From: Flammeovirga sp. OC4
Lineage (GTDB): Bacteria; Bacteroidota; Bacteroidia; Cytophagales; Flammeovirgaceae
Length of the DNA stretch: 64,000 nucleotides
Assembly: GCF_000812565.1 (NCBI RefSeq)
Contig: NZ_JTAM01000007.1
Location: 100,970 to 164,969, forward strand
Direction: 5' to 3'
Position 1 is the first letter of the stretch; each line of letters begins with the position of its first letter. The notes below the pieces were generated by a model. The model was not told the DNA's origin. It did not search any database and saw only the letters and a program-made list of their open reading frames with translations. Of the stretch, positions 8,316-17,214 are shown in pieces. The position numbers were made by a program, and so were the translations under genes.

Positions 8316-9662
8316 CTATATCTTAGGGTCATTTTCTATTGCAGTATTAATTAAATCATCTACAAAGTGTTTTGCCTTTTTAGGTAGAGAAATTACCATC
8401 TTGCCTGATTGGTACAATGGTAATTGATCAAATATTTTAGCTACTTTATCCAACTCGTCCCTTTTCAAACTAATTTTTAGAAGTTTATTCTCAAACGAAG
8501 GCTTATTTTTATAAATAGCATCCAATAGTTCATATTGAGGGTCTGTAAAAATCAGGTCTCCAATAGAAGATCCAATATTATTCATTTCATTTCTCTCAAT
8601 TTGATCCATTAGATAAAAAACCTCTATGTCAATTTTACCTTCCTCAACTTCTTCATCTTCTTCAATTAAGAATTGGTTTTCATATACTAAAAGAATATGA
8701 GTAATTAATTCCTGTTGACTTTCAGAGAAGTATTTTTTGATGCTATCCCATTCAATTTCTTCAGTAAAGGCTCCTTTTAAACTGCTAAGTTGTTTTTTAT
8801 TGTATTTTGAATCACCTATTTTAACGAATGTTTTATCATTAAATACAGCATCCAGAAGTTTTAATTCAGCTTTTGAAAAATTATTATCTGCAAAAATAGA
8901 ATTGTCATCATTCGTTGTGCTGCTTGATGATTCAATCTCATACAACTCTTGAATACTAAAGGTGTGGAACTCATTGGGCTCCTCATCATTGAGGAGTGAG
9001 CACTTTTCTAAAATATTTAGAATGAAATGCTCTTGATCCATGTCTAATGGAGTGTTCTCAGGATATTCAAGTGTAGTAATGATTTCACGAACATAATCCA
9101 GCTGAGCAAGGTTAAAAGTGAGATGGCCAATTTTCACCTCTTTCTTGTTCTTTGTCTCGTCTTCATGAATAATAGACAAAAACTCAAATTCTTGATCGGA
9201 AAGAGTAGTAGCTGATGTTAATTCACTATCGCCAAATTCTCTTTCAATCTCATTCATCATGAAAAGAACACTAATGTTTTTCAGAGAATCAATTAGTTCC
9301 CATCGGTTTTCGTCCTCGTATTCCCAATCTGTTTCTATTTCATCTAGTTTTTCACTTAAATCCTTGAAAAAAGACAGTTGTTCTGCTTTTTGGAGTACTT
9401 CTTGAATAGCATTGTATACAGGAGTCCTCTTTCCTTTACTGAAGTCAATATTGTCAAGTATTGCTTTTACTTGTTGTAACTCAGAAGCTGTAAAAGGAGG
9501 GAAAAGAGAAGAATTGCTTTCTTCACTTTGATCATAAATAGATTTAAAGAATTCAAACTCATTAAGAGAAAAAATAAAATCGCTTGCTTCTGGAGTGATA
9601 TTATGAGCTTCCAAATCTAGGCGGTCACTTTTTTCTAATTGATAGATTTCTTCAATGTGCAT
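8316..9662 (-). CDS. Unknown acidic protein with four degenerate ~95-residue repeats
   Basis: I do not recognise this 448-residue family. It has no signal peptide or membrane segment and is strongly acidic, so it is probably cytoplasmic. By eye it divides into four related units at about residues 2-95, 131-224, 235-334 and 345-444. Each has an N-terminal helix with an EIE or QIE motif, then an [LF]SxxEFEFL-like segment (SLNEFEFF, LSDQEFEFL, FSKAELKLL, FTDPQYELL). This is followed by a short strand with VKIG- or LKIS-like sequence, an xLxxVxxI helix, and a closing helix. The second and third units contain KEVKIGHLTFN and TFVKIGDSKYN, the clearest pair. A TAACTTTG promoter element lies at 9809-9816. 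It converges on the siaBC genes and is divergent from mreB; a structural or scaffold role is possible but unsupported. Confidence 0.75.
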   Translation of the reverse strand: MHIEEIYQLEKSDRLDLEAHNITPEASDFIFSLNEFEFFKSIYDQSEESNSSLFPPFTASELQQVKAILDNIDFSKGKRTPVYNAIQEVLQKAEQLSFFKDLSEKLDEIETDWEYEDENRWELIDSLKNISVLFMMNEIEREFGDSELTSATTLSDQEFEFLSIIHEDETKNKKEVKIGHLTFNLAQLDYVREIITTLEYPENTPLDMDQEHFILNILEKCSLLNDEEPNEFHTFSIQELYEIESSSSTTNDDNSIFADNNFSKAELKLLDAVFNDKTFVKIGDSKYNKKQLSSLKGAFTEEIEWDSIKKYFSESQQELITHILLVYENQFLIEEDEEVEEGKIDIEVFYLMDQIERNEMNNIGSSIGDLIFTDPQYELLDAIYKNKPSFENKLLKISLKRDELDKVAKIFDQLPLYQSGKMVISLPKKAKHFVDDLINTAIENDPKI

Positions 9663-9808
9663 CTGATGAATTTTATGTTTCGTTCTTAAATACCTCCAAT
9701 AATAAGGAGATAGAATTAAAATACATAGAGAAATTACAAAACAGATGTAAAAAAACGAATGTAATTTGTACTCTTACTTTCTATTTAGAGGTAGTTTTTG
9801 CAGATTTG

Positions 9809-9816
9809 CAAAGTTA
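9809..9816 (-). promoter_or_regulatory. Promoter -7 element for the four-repeat protein gene
   Basis: The minus strand reads TAACTTTG, matching TAnnTTTG, 147 bases before the start at 9662. It abuts a plus-strand CAGATTTG (9801-9808), a one-mismatch -7 candidate for mreB. Confidence 0.45.
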
Positions 9817-9919
9817 ATGGATAAACTGACCTTAAAACTGTGCAGAACTTCATCAAAAATGAGGTGATTGTGATCTTTTTTATTGGACCAATAATAGAAA
9901 TATACTGAAATAATAATAT

Positions 9920-10945
9920 ATGGGATTGTTTGATTTCTTTTCTAGCGACCTGGCAATTGACTTAGGTACTGCCAACACACTCGTTATTCAGAAAGACAAG
10001 GTAGTTGTAGATGAGCCTTCAATCATTGCATTAGACCGTCAGAATGGAAAAGTCATTGCTGTGGGTACAAAAGCGATGCAAATGCACGAGAAGACGCATG
10101 AAAACATCAGAACTATTCGTCCTCTTCGTGATGGTGTTATTGCTGACTTCCACGCTGCAGAGCAGATGATACGTGGTATGATACGTATGATCAATCAAGG
10201 GAAAAAATTCTTTACTCCTTCTCACCGTATGGTAATTTGTATCCCTTCTGGTATCACCGAAGTGGAAAAACGTGCCGTACGTGACTCAGCAGAGCATGCT
10301 GGAGCAAAAGAAGTTTATATGATTCCTGAGCCGATTGCAGCTGCAATTGGTATCGGTATTGATATTGAACAACCTGTAGGTAGTATGATTGTAGATATCG
10401 GAGGAGGTACGACTGAAATTGCAGTCATTGCTTTATCTGGTATTGTTGGAGATCAGTCAATTAGAACTGCCGGTGATGTATTTACAAGAGATATCTTGGA
10501 TTATATGCGTCGCCAACATAACCTATTAATAGGTGAGCGTTCTGCTGAGAAAATCAAAGTAGAGGTAGGTTCTGCATTGACAGAGTTAGATGAAGAAATC
10601 GAACCATTTGAAGTAAGGGGTAGAGATTTAATGACTGGTATTCCTAAAGTAATCACAGTAACTTACTCAGAAGTAGCTTACGCTATTGATAAGTCTATCT
10701 CAAAAATAGAGGAAGCAGTATTAAGAGCACTTGAAACTGCACCACCAGAATTGTCAGCAGATATTTATGACAGAGGTATTCACTTAACAGGTGGAGGAGC
10801 TTTATTGAGAGGATTAGATAAGCGTTTATCGATTAAAACAAAGCTTCCAGTTCATGTTGCAGATGATCCGTTGAGAGCAGTTGTACGTGGTACAGGACAG
10901 GCATTGAAAAACTTAGACAACTTTAAAGCAGTATTGATGACTTAG
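9920..10945 (+). CDS. mreB: Rod shape-determining actin homologue MreB
   Basis: Bacterial actin that forms membrane-associated filaments directing lateral cell-wall synthesis. Length is 341 residues, normal. The N-terminus MGLFDFFSSDLAIDLGTANT has the amphipathic start and phosphate-1 motif. Further motifs are the phosphate-2 DIGGGTTEIAVIA (around residues 160-172), the adenosine motif LTGGGALLRG, and PEPIAAAIGIG. The gene stands alone: it is not followed by mreC, mreD, a PBP2 gene or rodA, which commonly cluster with it. It ends in a strong terminator at 10968-11003. Whether this is the only mreB or an extra copy cannot be told from the window. Confidence 0.96.
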   Translation: MGLFDFFSSDLAIDLGTANTLVIQKDKVVVDEPSIIALDRQNGKVIAVGTKAMQMHEKTHENIRTIRPLRDGVIADFHAAEQMIRGMIRMINQGKKFFTPSHRMVICIPSGITEVEKRAVRDSAEHAGAKEVYMIPEPIAAAIGIGIDIEQPVGSMIVDIGGGTTEIAVIALSGIVGDQSIRTAGDVFTRDILDYMRRQHNLLIGERSAEKIKVEVGSALTELDEEIEPFEVRGRDLMTGIPKVITVTYSEVAYAIDKSISKIEEAVLRALETAPPELSADIYDRGIHLTGGGALLRGLDKRLSIKTKLPVHVADDPLRAVVRGTGQALKNLDNFKAVLMT

Positions 10946-10967
10946 TCATTAGTGCTTACTATATAAC

Positions 10968-11003
10968 AATAAAGCCTTAGGAACCGATTCCTAAGGCTTT
11001 ATT
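10968..11003. terminator. Terminator between mreB and the M48 protease gene
   Basis: A perfect 16-bp stem (10968-10983 with 10988-11003) carries a 4-base CCGA loop, between convergent genes. Confidence 0.9.
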
Positions 11004-11031
11004 AGTTTATGAGGTTTACGTTGTAGCTATT

Positions 11032-12009
11032 TTATTCGAAACTTTTTTTGTTTAAGATTCCCTTTACAAAATCAGTAGCATCTTTCACTTTTTCATTGAT
11101 GGGGTCAGTATAATCTTTGAAATCCTCCTGAAAACTATACGTTTTTGCATTGTCTTCCGAAAGAGGAGAGTTATCATAATTGCCATTCAAGATGTTTTCA
11201 TATTCTCCACTTTGTACCCATTTTAATAATTCTGCAATTCTTGTAACAGGAAATGGATGAGACTCAAAGACCGTATTTAAAAATTTGTGAGTCTTATTCA
11301 TAAAACCTGATTGTCTTTCATATTCTTCAGCTTGTTTTAAAAATTCACCCAAATTCATCTCCTCAATCATACCTCCACCAGCAATTTTCATTAAGAGATG
11401 GATACAGGTTTCTGGGTTTTGAGAAGCAAGTAAACTTGCTCTGTCGGCAGAAAGTTCACTTTTGCGTTCCCATTCTTTTAGTCCCATTATCAACCCTAAT
11501 ATAGCTGTTTTCCCAAGCGGAATGCCAATGTCCATAATCGATAACTTCAGTAGAACTTGCAATAAAGTATGGTATAAAACATGACCTGATAAAATGTGCC
11601 CCAATTCATGTGCTATTACGGTCAGAAGTTCTTCTTGATTCAAGGTTTCCACCATGCTAGAATTAAGAACAATAAAAGGTCTTTCAACCCCAATTGCTCC
11701 TGCATTAAGCACTGGACTCTGAGAAATATATAATTCAGGAATATCTTTAATGTCAAAAATCTGACATGCTTCTATTAATAATTCGTAAACTTTTGGAAAT
11801 TGGAGGTCATTGACTCTGACTGATGAAGCTAATGTCATCATCCTCAGTGACTTTTCTGTTGTGTTACTAATTATGAATTTCAATAGAGTATCAAAGCCAG
11901 GCATTTTTTGTAATGCAGATAAGGCTAATTTATCGGTAGGATGCTCCCATGAATTGGGATTAATATTAGGAAATTTCTTTTTATGAATTTTTAGTGCTTC
12001 TGAGTTCAT
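11032..12009 (-). CDS. M48-family zinc metallopeptidase
   Basis: Peptidase of the M48 (Ste24/HtpX-like) family, 325 residues. The zinc site HELGH is at residues 134-138 and the third ligand Glu185 is in SELSADRAS, both intact. A hydrophobic stretch at about 148-178 could contact or cross the membrane. There is no N-terminal signal, so a cytoplasmic location or weak membrane association is likely. The second half includes HPFPVTRIAELLKW, common in M48 proteins. It is convergent with mreB and divergent from tamL. Substrate unknown; a housekeeping protein-quality role is the usual expectation for this family. Confidence 0.88.
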   Translation of the reverse strand: MNSEALKIHKKKFPNINPNSWEHPTDKLALSALQKMPGFDTLLKFIISNTTEKSLRMMTLASSVRVNDLQFPKVYELLIEACQIFDIKDIPELYISQSPVLNAGAIGVERPFIVLNSSMVETLNQEELLTVIAHELGHILSGHVLYHTLLQVLLKLSIMDIGIPLGKTAILGLIMGLKEWERKSELSADRASLLASQNPETCIHLLMKIAGGGMIEEMNLGEFLKQAEEYERQSGFMNKTHKFLNTVFESHPFPVTRIAELLKWVQSGEYENILNGNYDNSPLSEDNAKTYSFQEDFKDYTDPINEKVKDATDFVKGILNKKSFE

Positions 12010-12121
12010 TTCAATTCTTGCTTAATGCTTTTTTATTTCTAATTTATCATTAATAATTTAAAACTTTCCTATTTGAAAGTGATATTTCATTTCAAGGAAT
12101 ATAAAAAGTGCTTTTAATAGG

Positions 12122-12129
12122 TATATTTG
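12122..12129 (+). promoter_or_regulatory. Promoter -7 element for tamL
   Basis: TATATTTG matches TAnnTTTG exactly, about 63 bases before the TTG start of the gene. No convincing -33 element is seen. Confidence 0.5.
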
Positions 12130-12191
12130 CGTTTTAAATTAAGGCTAAGTATCTGAAAAGATATATTTTTTCACTGTTGTAAATACTTCAC

Positions 12192-14747
12192 TTGAGAAAT
12201 CATTTATACATATTTATCATCTTCTTCTCAAACCTATTGTTGATTTCAAGTTGTGTTTCCTATAAAAATTTGGAACAGGATAGGAGTCTTTTGGTTGATC
12301 AAAAAATTGAAGGGTCAAAAGCGATTGATAAATCTACTCTATATTCTTATATACGATTAAAACCCAATCGATCATTATTCAAGTCGGATATTCGATTACC
12401 TCTTTATTTTTATATGAGAGGGGAGAAATTTTATAAAAGAAACTATCAAAAAGATAGTATAAAATATGCTGACATGACGGAGTATTTTGAGGAAGTCATA
12501 AAAGCAATGGAGGATGAATGGAAAGAAGATGTAATTGATAACAGAGCGAACTTAGATAGTCTTTATCAGCAAGATGTTTATTTGGTCTATAAAGATTTAA
12601 GAAAGGCAGAGAGAAAGGCAGTGAGGGATTCTGTACGTGGAATCAAAAAATTGAGAAAAATCAAATCTAAATCAATCAGTAAAACGGAGAAAATTGCTGA
12701 GAGAGTAGAGAATGGAAACTGGTGGATGCGATCAGCCGGAGAACCACCTGCTTATTTTGATTTAGAAGAGTCACAAAATACCCAGAAACTATTAGAAAGG
12801 ACATTACATGCGAAAGGCTATCTTAATGCATCTGTAGATTTAGAAGTAGATACAGTCATTTACAGAGATTATCGATTAGTTTCTGAAAAATATATCATTA
12901 AAGAACAATCAAAATGGAAGGTCAATTCGGTTAAATATAAAACCCCAAGCTACAGTATTTATAATGAACTTCTGACTTACAGTAAAAAAAGTTATTTACA
13001 AGAGAACGGTCCTTACTCAGAAAATAGTTTACAGTTAGAGAGAAGTAGACTTACTAAAGTGTTGAAAAATAGTGGATATTTTGATTTTGCATCAAACTAT
13101 ATTCATTATGAGGTGGATACAAATAATGTTCATGGTAAAGTAGATATATTAATTTTAGTTGATGCCCCAAAGTCAGGGGAACGACATACAAGGTATCATA
13201 TCAATGATATTACTTTTGAAACGGACCCTACTGATCCAGTACTTTCAGACACCGTCGAATATGAGGATGTCACATACATTCAGCATGCAAAAAAGTATAA
13301 ACCTAAAATTTTAGATGGCAAATTAGCCTTAAAAGAAAGCACGCCATACAATGAATTATTATCCAATGATACAAGGCGTTTTCTTAGTCAAATGGACGCT
13401 TTTAAATTTGTGAACATTGAATATGTAAAAACGGGTAAAGATTCTCTGAATGTTTTTATTTACCCAAGTTCATTTGATAAATACCAATATGCCTTTGAAA
13501 CAGGTTTAAATGTGAGCCGATCTTTACCAGGGCCTTTTGCTAGTGTTTCTCTAAAATCAAGAAACGTTTTTCGAGGTGCTGAATCAATAGAGTTTAGAGG
13601 CCGTTTTTCATTAGAAGCACAAGCCAGTGTATCAGAAAGCAGCAACGAAATTTATAATGGTACTGAATATGGTTTTAGTACAATCTTAAATATTCCAAGA
13701 CCATTAATTCCATTTTATAATAGATTCAATGAGTCTTATTATATCAGAAATGCCAAAACGAAAGTGCTGGCAGATGTTTCTTATGTAAGTAGACCCGAAT
13801 ATACTCGTCTTAATTTAAAAGGGCTTTTTGGATACGATTGGAGAAACCGTAAAGAAGATTTATTTGAGTTGTCTCTTGCTGATTTGAACGTTGTCAGAAC
13901 GCCATTTTTGAGTAATGATTTCAGAGTGCGATTACAACAATTAGCAGAGCAAGGAAACACGCTACACTATTCATTTGATAACTCATTTGTCTCAAGTACC
14001 CACATCAGTATGTCACGCATGAGAGGGGATTATATGACTAGTTCTTCTAAAGCGTCTTACATGAAGCTTTTTGGAGAAGTGGGTGGTAATATTCTCGATT
14101 TAGTAAATCAATGGTCAGGCAGTGAACCTGGAGCAATTTATGGACTTCGTTACTATAAGTTTTTTAAATTCTATTTTGATTACCGTAAGGTGACACCAAT
14201 TGGAGGTCAGAAAAAACACTTCTTTGCATCAAGGTTACATATGGGCGTTGCAAAATCTTATGGTGAAGTAGAGGCTTTACCTTATGAAAAATATTTCTTC
14301 TCCGGAGGAGGTAATAGTAATAGGGCTTGGAGACCTAGGCGATTGGGACCAGGTTCTTATACACCTCCTCAAAATGAAGATGGATCTTTCAATTATAGTT
14401 TTGAACAGCCCGGTGATATGATCATCGAGTTCAATGTAGAATGGCGTTATAAAATATCACAACTTTTTCAATGGGCCTTTTTTATTGATGCTACTAATGT
14501 ATGGTTGTTGGAAGAGGATAATACAAGGCCTGGAGGAAACTTTGATGTGACTCGTTTTTGGAAAGAATTTGGAATAGGAGCAGGACTAGGAGCTAGAATC
14601 GACTTTTCGTTCTTGCTTATTCGTTTAGATGTAGGGACGAAGATCTATGATCCAGCAAGAAGAGAAGGAGATCGTTTTGTGGCAGGGTACGATTTTCTTG
14701 GAAAAGGGACTACTGAATTTAACATCGGTATAGGGTATCCTTTCTAA
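12192..14747 (+). CDS. tamL: TamL-type BamA/TamA-family outer-membrane lipoprotein
   Basis: Omp85-superfamily protein with a lipid anchor, the Bacteroidota form of TamA that works in outer-membrane assembly. The signal ends in LLLISSC (Cys21). The start must be TTG at 12192: an in-frame stop lies directly upstream at 12180-12182, and any later start would lose the lipobox. Residues about 25-430 contain POTRA-like modules with a basic insertion rich in Lys/Arg (about 135-180). The C-terminal half is the 16-stranded barrel, ending in GIGYPF, with the SGGGNSNRAWRPRRLGPG loop of the L6 region. Length 851 residues is normal for TamL. The usual partner gene tamB is not adjacent; folK follows after 37 bases. 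Confidence 0.85.
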   Translation: MRNHLYIFIIFFSNLLLISSCVSYKNLEQDRSLLVDQKIEGSKAIDKSTLYSYIRLKPNRSLFKSDIRLPLYFYMRGEKFYKRNYQKDSIKYADMTEYFEEVIKAMEDEWKEDVIDNRANLDSLYQQDVYLVYKDLRKAERKAVRDSVRGIKKLRKIKSKSISKTEKIAERVENGNWWMRSAGEPPAYFDLEESQNTQKLLERTLHAKGYLNASVDLEVDTVIYRDYRLVSEKYIIKEQSKWKVNSVKYKTPSYSIYNELLTYSKKSYLQENGPYSENSLQLERSRLTKVLKNSGYFDFASNYIHYEVDTNNVHGKVDILILVDAPKSGERHTRYHINDITFETDPTDPVLSDTVEYEDVTYIQHAKKYKPKILDGKLALKESTPYNELLSNDTRRFLSQMDAFKFVNIEYVKTGKDSLNVFIYPSSFDKYQYAFETGLNVSRSLPGPFASVSLKSRNVFRGAESIEFRGRFSLEAQASVSESSNEIYNGTEYGFSTILNIPRPLIPFYNRFNESYYIRNAKTKVLADVSYVSRPEYTRLNLKGLFGYDWRNRKEDLFELSLADLNVVRTPFLSNDFRVRLQQLAEQGNTLHYSFDNSFVSSTHISMSRMRGDYMTSSSKASYMKLFGEVGGNILDLVNQWSGSEPGAIYGLRYYKFFKFYFDYRKVTPIGGQKKHFFASRLHMGVAKSYGEVEALPYEKYFFSGGGNSNRAWRPRRLGPGSYTPPQNEDGSFNYSFEQPGDMIIEFNVEWRYKISQLFQWAFFIDATNVWLLEEDNTRPGGNFDVTRFWKEFGIGAGLGARIDFSFLLIRLDVGTKIYDPARREGDRFVAGYDFLGKGTTEFNIGIGYPF

Positions 14748-14754
14748 TTATTCT

Positions 14755-14762
14755 TATTTTTG
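14755..14762 (+). promoter_or_regulatory. Promoter -7 element for folK
   Basis: TATTTTTG matches TAnnTTTG in the 37-base gap before folK, giving a short leader of about 15 bases. Confidence 0.45.
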
Positions 14763-14784
14763 TGCGAAATTTTAAAATGAATAA

Positions 14785-15279
14785 ATGTCAGAAAAGAATA
14801 TTGTCCTTTTGTTAGGGGCTAATCTTGGAAATAAAGAAGAGACTCTTCGTCAGGCTGTAAAGGAAATTAATAATGATGTTGGTGAAGTTTTAAGCCTTTC
14901 ACATTTCTATGAAACAGCAGCGTGGGGAAAGGAGGATCAACCTAGTTATTACAATCAAGTTTTGGTGTGTAAGTCAACGATGAATCCACAAGATTTATTA
15001 AACACAACTCAAAATATTGAGCAGAAATTAGGGAGAGTTAGAAAAGAAAAGTGGGGAGCAAGAATTATTGATGTTGATATATTGTTTATTGAAAACGAGG
15101 TGGTTTCAGATGAAAACTTGAAAGTGCCACATCCTTTTATTCAAGAAAGAAGGTTCACATTAGAACCATTAACAGAAATATTACCAAACTTTGTTCATCC
15201 GGTTTTAAATCAATCTTTAAGTGATTTACTTTTGCACTGTAAAGATCCGCTTACAGTAAAAAAGCTGTCAATTAAATAG
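14785..15279 (+). CDS. folK: 2-amino-4-hydroxy-6-hydroxymethyldihydropteridine diphosphokinase (HPPK)
   Basis: Folate biosynthesis enzyme that transfers pyrophosphate from ATP to hydroxymethyl-dihydropterin. At 164 residues it has the normal HPPK length. Motifs are LLLGANLGNKEETL at the N-terminus, YETAAWGKEDQPSYYNQV, and the signature KWGARIIDVDILF, with the magnesium-binding DVD near residues 98-100, followed by VPHPFIQERRFTLEPL. It is followed by rlmD after only 27 bases, so the two are probably one operon. Confidence 0.96.
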   Translation: MSEKNIVLLLGANLGNKEETLRQAVKEINNDVGEVLSLSHFYETAAWGKEDQPSYYNQVLVCKSTMNPQDLLNTTQNIEQKLGRVRKEKWGARIIDVDILFIENEVVSDENLKVPHPFIQERRFTLEPLTEILPNFVHPVLNQSLSDLLLHCKDPLTVKKLSIK

Positions 15280-15306
15280 GTTTATCTTTAGATAGGAAAT
15301 ACTTTA

Positions 15307-16716
15307 ATGGGAAGAAGAAAAAAAAATATAGTATTAGAGAACGTCAATATTATTGATGTTGGAAGTGAAGGAAAAGCAATTGCAAAAACAGAAGATAACA
15401 TGACTGTTTTTGTAACAGGTGCCGTTACAGGTGATGTTTGTGACCTTCAAGTGACAAAAAAGAGAAGAGCGTATATGGAAGCTCGCCCAACACAGTTCCA
15501 TGAATTATCTGATCAAAGAGTTGAACCTTTCTGTGAGCACTTTGGTACTTGTGGAGGTTGTAAATGGCAAATGTTGGATTACAAATGGCAATTGCATTAC
15601 AAGCAAAAACAAGTTGTGGATCAATTATCAAGAATTGGTAAGGTTGAATTACCTGAGATCACTCCAATTTTTGCTTCTGAAGAAACTTTTGAATACCGTA
15701 ATAAAATGGAATTTACCTTTACAGGTAACCGTTGGTTGACAAAAGAAGAAATGGAATCCAATACGGAAGGAATTGAAAAAAGAGGAGTAGGACTTCATTT
15801 GCCAGGTATGTGGAATAAGATTCTACACCTAAACAATTGCTACCTTCAAAATAAACCTTCTGACGATATCAGAAAATCTGTTTATGATTTTATTGTAAAG
15901 AATGACTATACAGTTTATGATCAAAAAGAAGAAGATGGTTTCTTAAGAAACATGGTCATCAGAACTTCTTCAACAGGAGATATCATGGTGATGTTATTGT
16001 TCTTCAAAGATGATGAAGAGAAACGTAATGCTCTTTTAGATCATATTAAAGAACAATTCCCTGAAATTACTTCTTTATTATATGTGATTAATGGTAAGAG
16101 AAATGACAGCTACCATGATCTGGATGTAATTACTTACCATGGTTTGCCTTATATTGAGGAAGAAATGGAGGGCTTGCGTTTCAGAGTTGGACCTAAATCG
16201 TTCTACCAAACAAACTCTAAACAAGCTTACAATTTATATAAAGTAGCTCGTGACTTTGCAGAGTTGACAGGTGAGGAAAAAGTATATGACCTTTATACAG
16301 GTACGGGTACAATTGCTCAATTTGTTTCTAAAAAGGCAAAAGAGGTGATTGGTATTGAGTATGTAAAAGATGCCATCAAAGATGCAAAAGTCAATACGGA
16401 TTTGAATGGTATTGAAAACTGTAAGTTCTTTGCTGGTGATATGAAAGATATCTTGGTGCCATCATTCATCAAAAAGCATGGAGAACCGGATGTGATTATC
16501 ACTGATCCTCCAAGAGCGGGTATGGATGAAAAGGTAGTTGCTCAGATCTTGAAAGTAGCTCCGAAGCGCATCGTTTACATTAGTTGTAACCCTGCTACAC
16601 AAGCGAGAGATTTAGCACTATTAGATGAGAAATACAAAGTGACAAAGGTAATGCCTGTAGATATGTTCCCTCACACTTACCACGTAGAGAACGTCGTTGC
16701 TTTAGAATTAAAATAA
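15307..16716 (+). CDS. rlmD: 23S rRNA uracil-C5 methyltransferase (RlmD/RumA family)
   Basis: SAM-dependent methyltransferase that makes m5U in 23S rRNA (U1939 in the E. coli RlmD case). An N-terminal TRAM domain (residues about 5-62) is followed by the iron-sulfur cysteines in FCEHFGTCGGCKW (Cys76, 82, 85) with a fourth in LNNCYL. The SAM site is VYDLYTGTGTIAQF. The catalytic region is TDPPRAGMDEKV and YISCNPATQARD. Length 469 residues is normal. Some Bacteroidota members of this family (RlmCD type) have other target uridines, so the exact position modified is uncertain. It shares a likely operon with folK and ends in a terminator at 16723-16753. Confidence 0.9.
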   Translation: MGRRKKNIVLENVNIIDVGSEGKAIAKTEDNMTVFVTGAVTGDVCDLQVTKKRRAYMEARPTQFHELSDQRVEPFCEHFGTCGGCKWQMLDYKWQLHYKQKQVVDQLSRIGKVELPEITPIFASEETFEYRNKMEFTFTGNRWLTKEEMESNTEGIEKRGVGLHLPGMWNKILHLNNCYLQNKPSDDIRKSVYDFIVKNDYTVYDQKEEDGFLRNMVIRTSSTGDIMVMLLFFKDDEEKRNALLDHIKEQFPEITSLLYVINGKRNDSYHDLDVITYHGLPYIEEEMEGLRFRVGPKSFYQTNSKQAYNLYKVARDFAELTGEEKVYDLYTGTGTIAQFVSKKAKEVIGIEYVKDAIKDAKVNTDLNGIENCKFFAGDMKDILVPSFIKKHGEPDVIITDPPRAGMDEKVVAQILKVAPKRIVYISCNPATQARDLALLDEKYKVTKVMPVDMFPHTYHVENVVALELK

Positions 16717-16722
16717 ATAAGG

Positions 16723-16753
16723 AAGAGAAGTTTTAAAAAAGCTTCTCTTTTTT
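16723..16753 (+). terminator. Terminator after rlmD
   Basis: An 8-bp stem (16723-16730 AAGAGAAG with 16742-16749) has an 11-base loop and runs into a T-run. Confidence 0.8.
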
Positions 16754-17089
16754 GTTTTTAATAAAAATTAAAAGAGTTTATTACTAAATTTGAATTAGAA
16801 TCCATGAATAGGTGTAAGATATGTAATACACTTCTGAATTGGGTTTGAATTGATAGATTTTTTACGTAAATTTACGTAGTAATACTTAAAAGGACTCGCA
16901 ACAACTTCATTTAACATCTAGATTAACTCTTAATTTGATTATTGTGGGTTCTTTAATAATGAATATTGCTTCAAAATTGTAATAATTTATTAATACGATT
17001 TTAGTTTAAATTCTAAAAATAGAGTTGGATATTAAGTGGTATGATATCCGATTATACTAGGTTAGGGGATAAATATTAAATTTTATTTG

Positions 17090-17097
17090 TAAATTTG
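17090..17097 (+). promoter_or_regulatory. Promoter -7 element for acnB
   Basis: TAAATTTG matches TAnnTTTG, 118 bases upstream of the acnB start, leaving a long untranslated leader. No -33 TTTG at the expected spacing. Confidence 0.5.
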
Positions 17098-17214
17098 CAC
17101 TGCGAAAAAACAGATAATTGTATTTATCTATCAAGTAATCAGTAATATACATATTTTACTAATTTACATAAAACAAACTTATAAACTACCTTTTACACCA
17201 CAAAGAGAATTTTT

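Larger units (their letters stand above)
16717..17214. other. 498-bp gene-free region upstream of acnB
   Basis: Apart from the rlmD terminator, this stretch is AT-rich and I see no coding potential. It holds a perfect 16-bp palindrome TACGTAAATTTACGTA at 16863-16878 and the acnB promoter element at 17090-17097. The acnB leader is about 110 bases. Confidence 0.6.
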
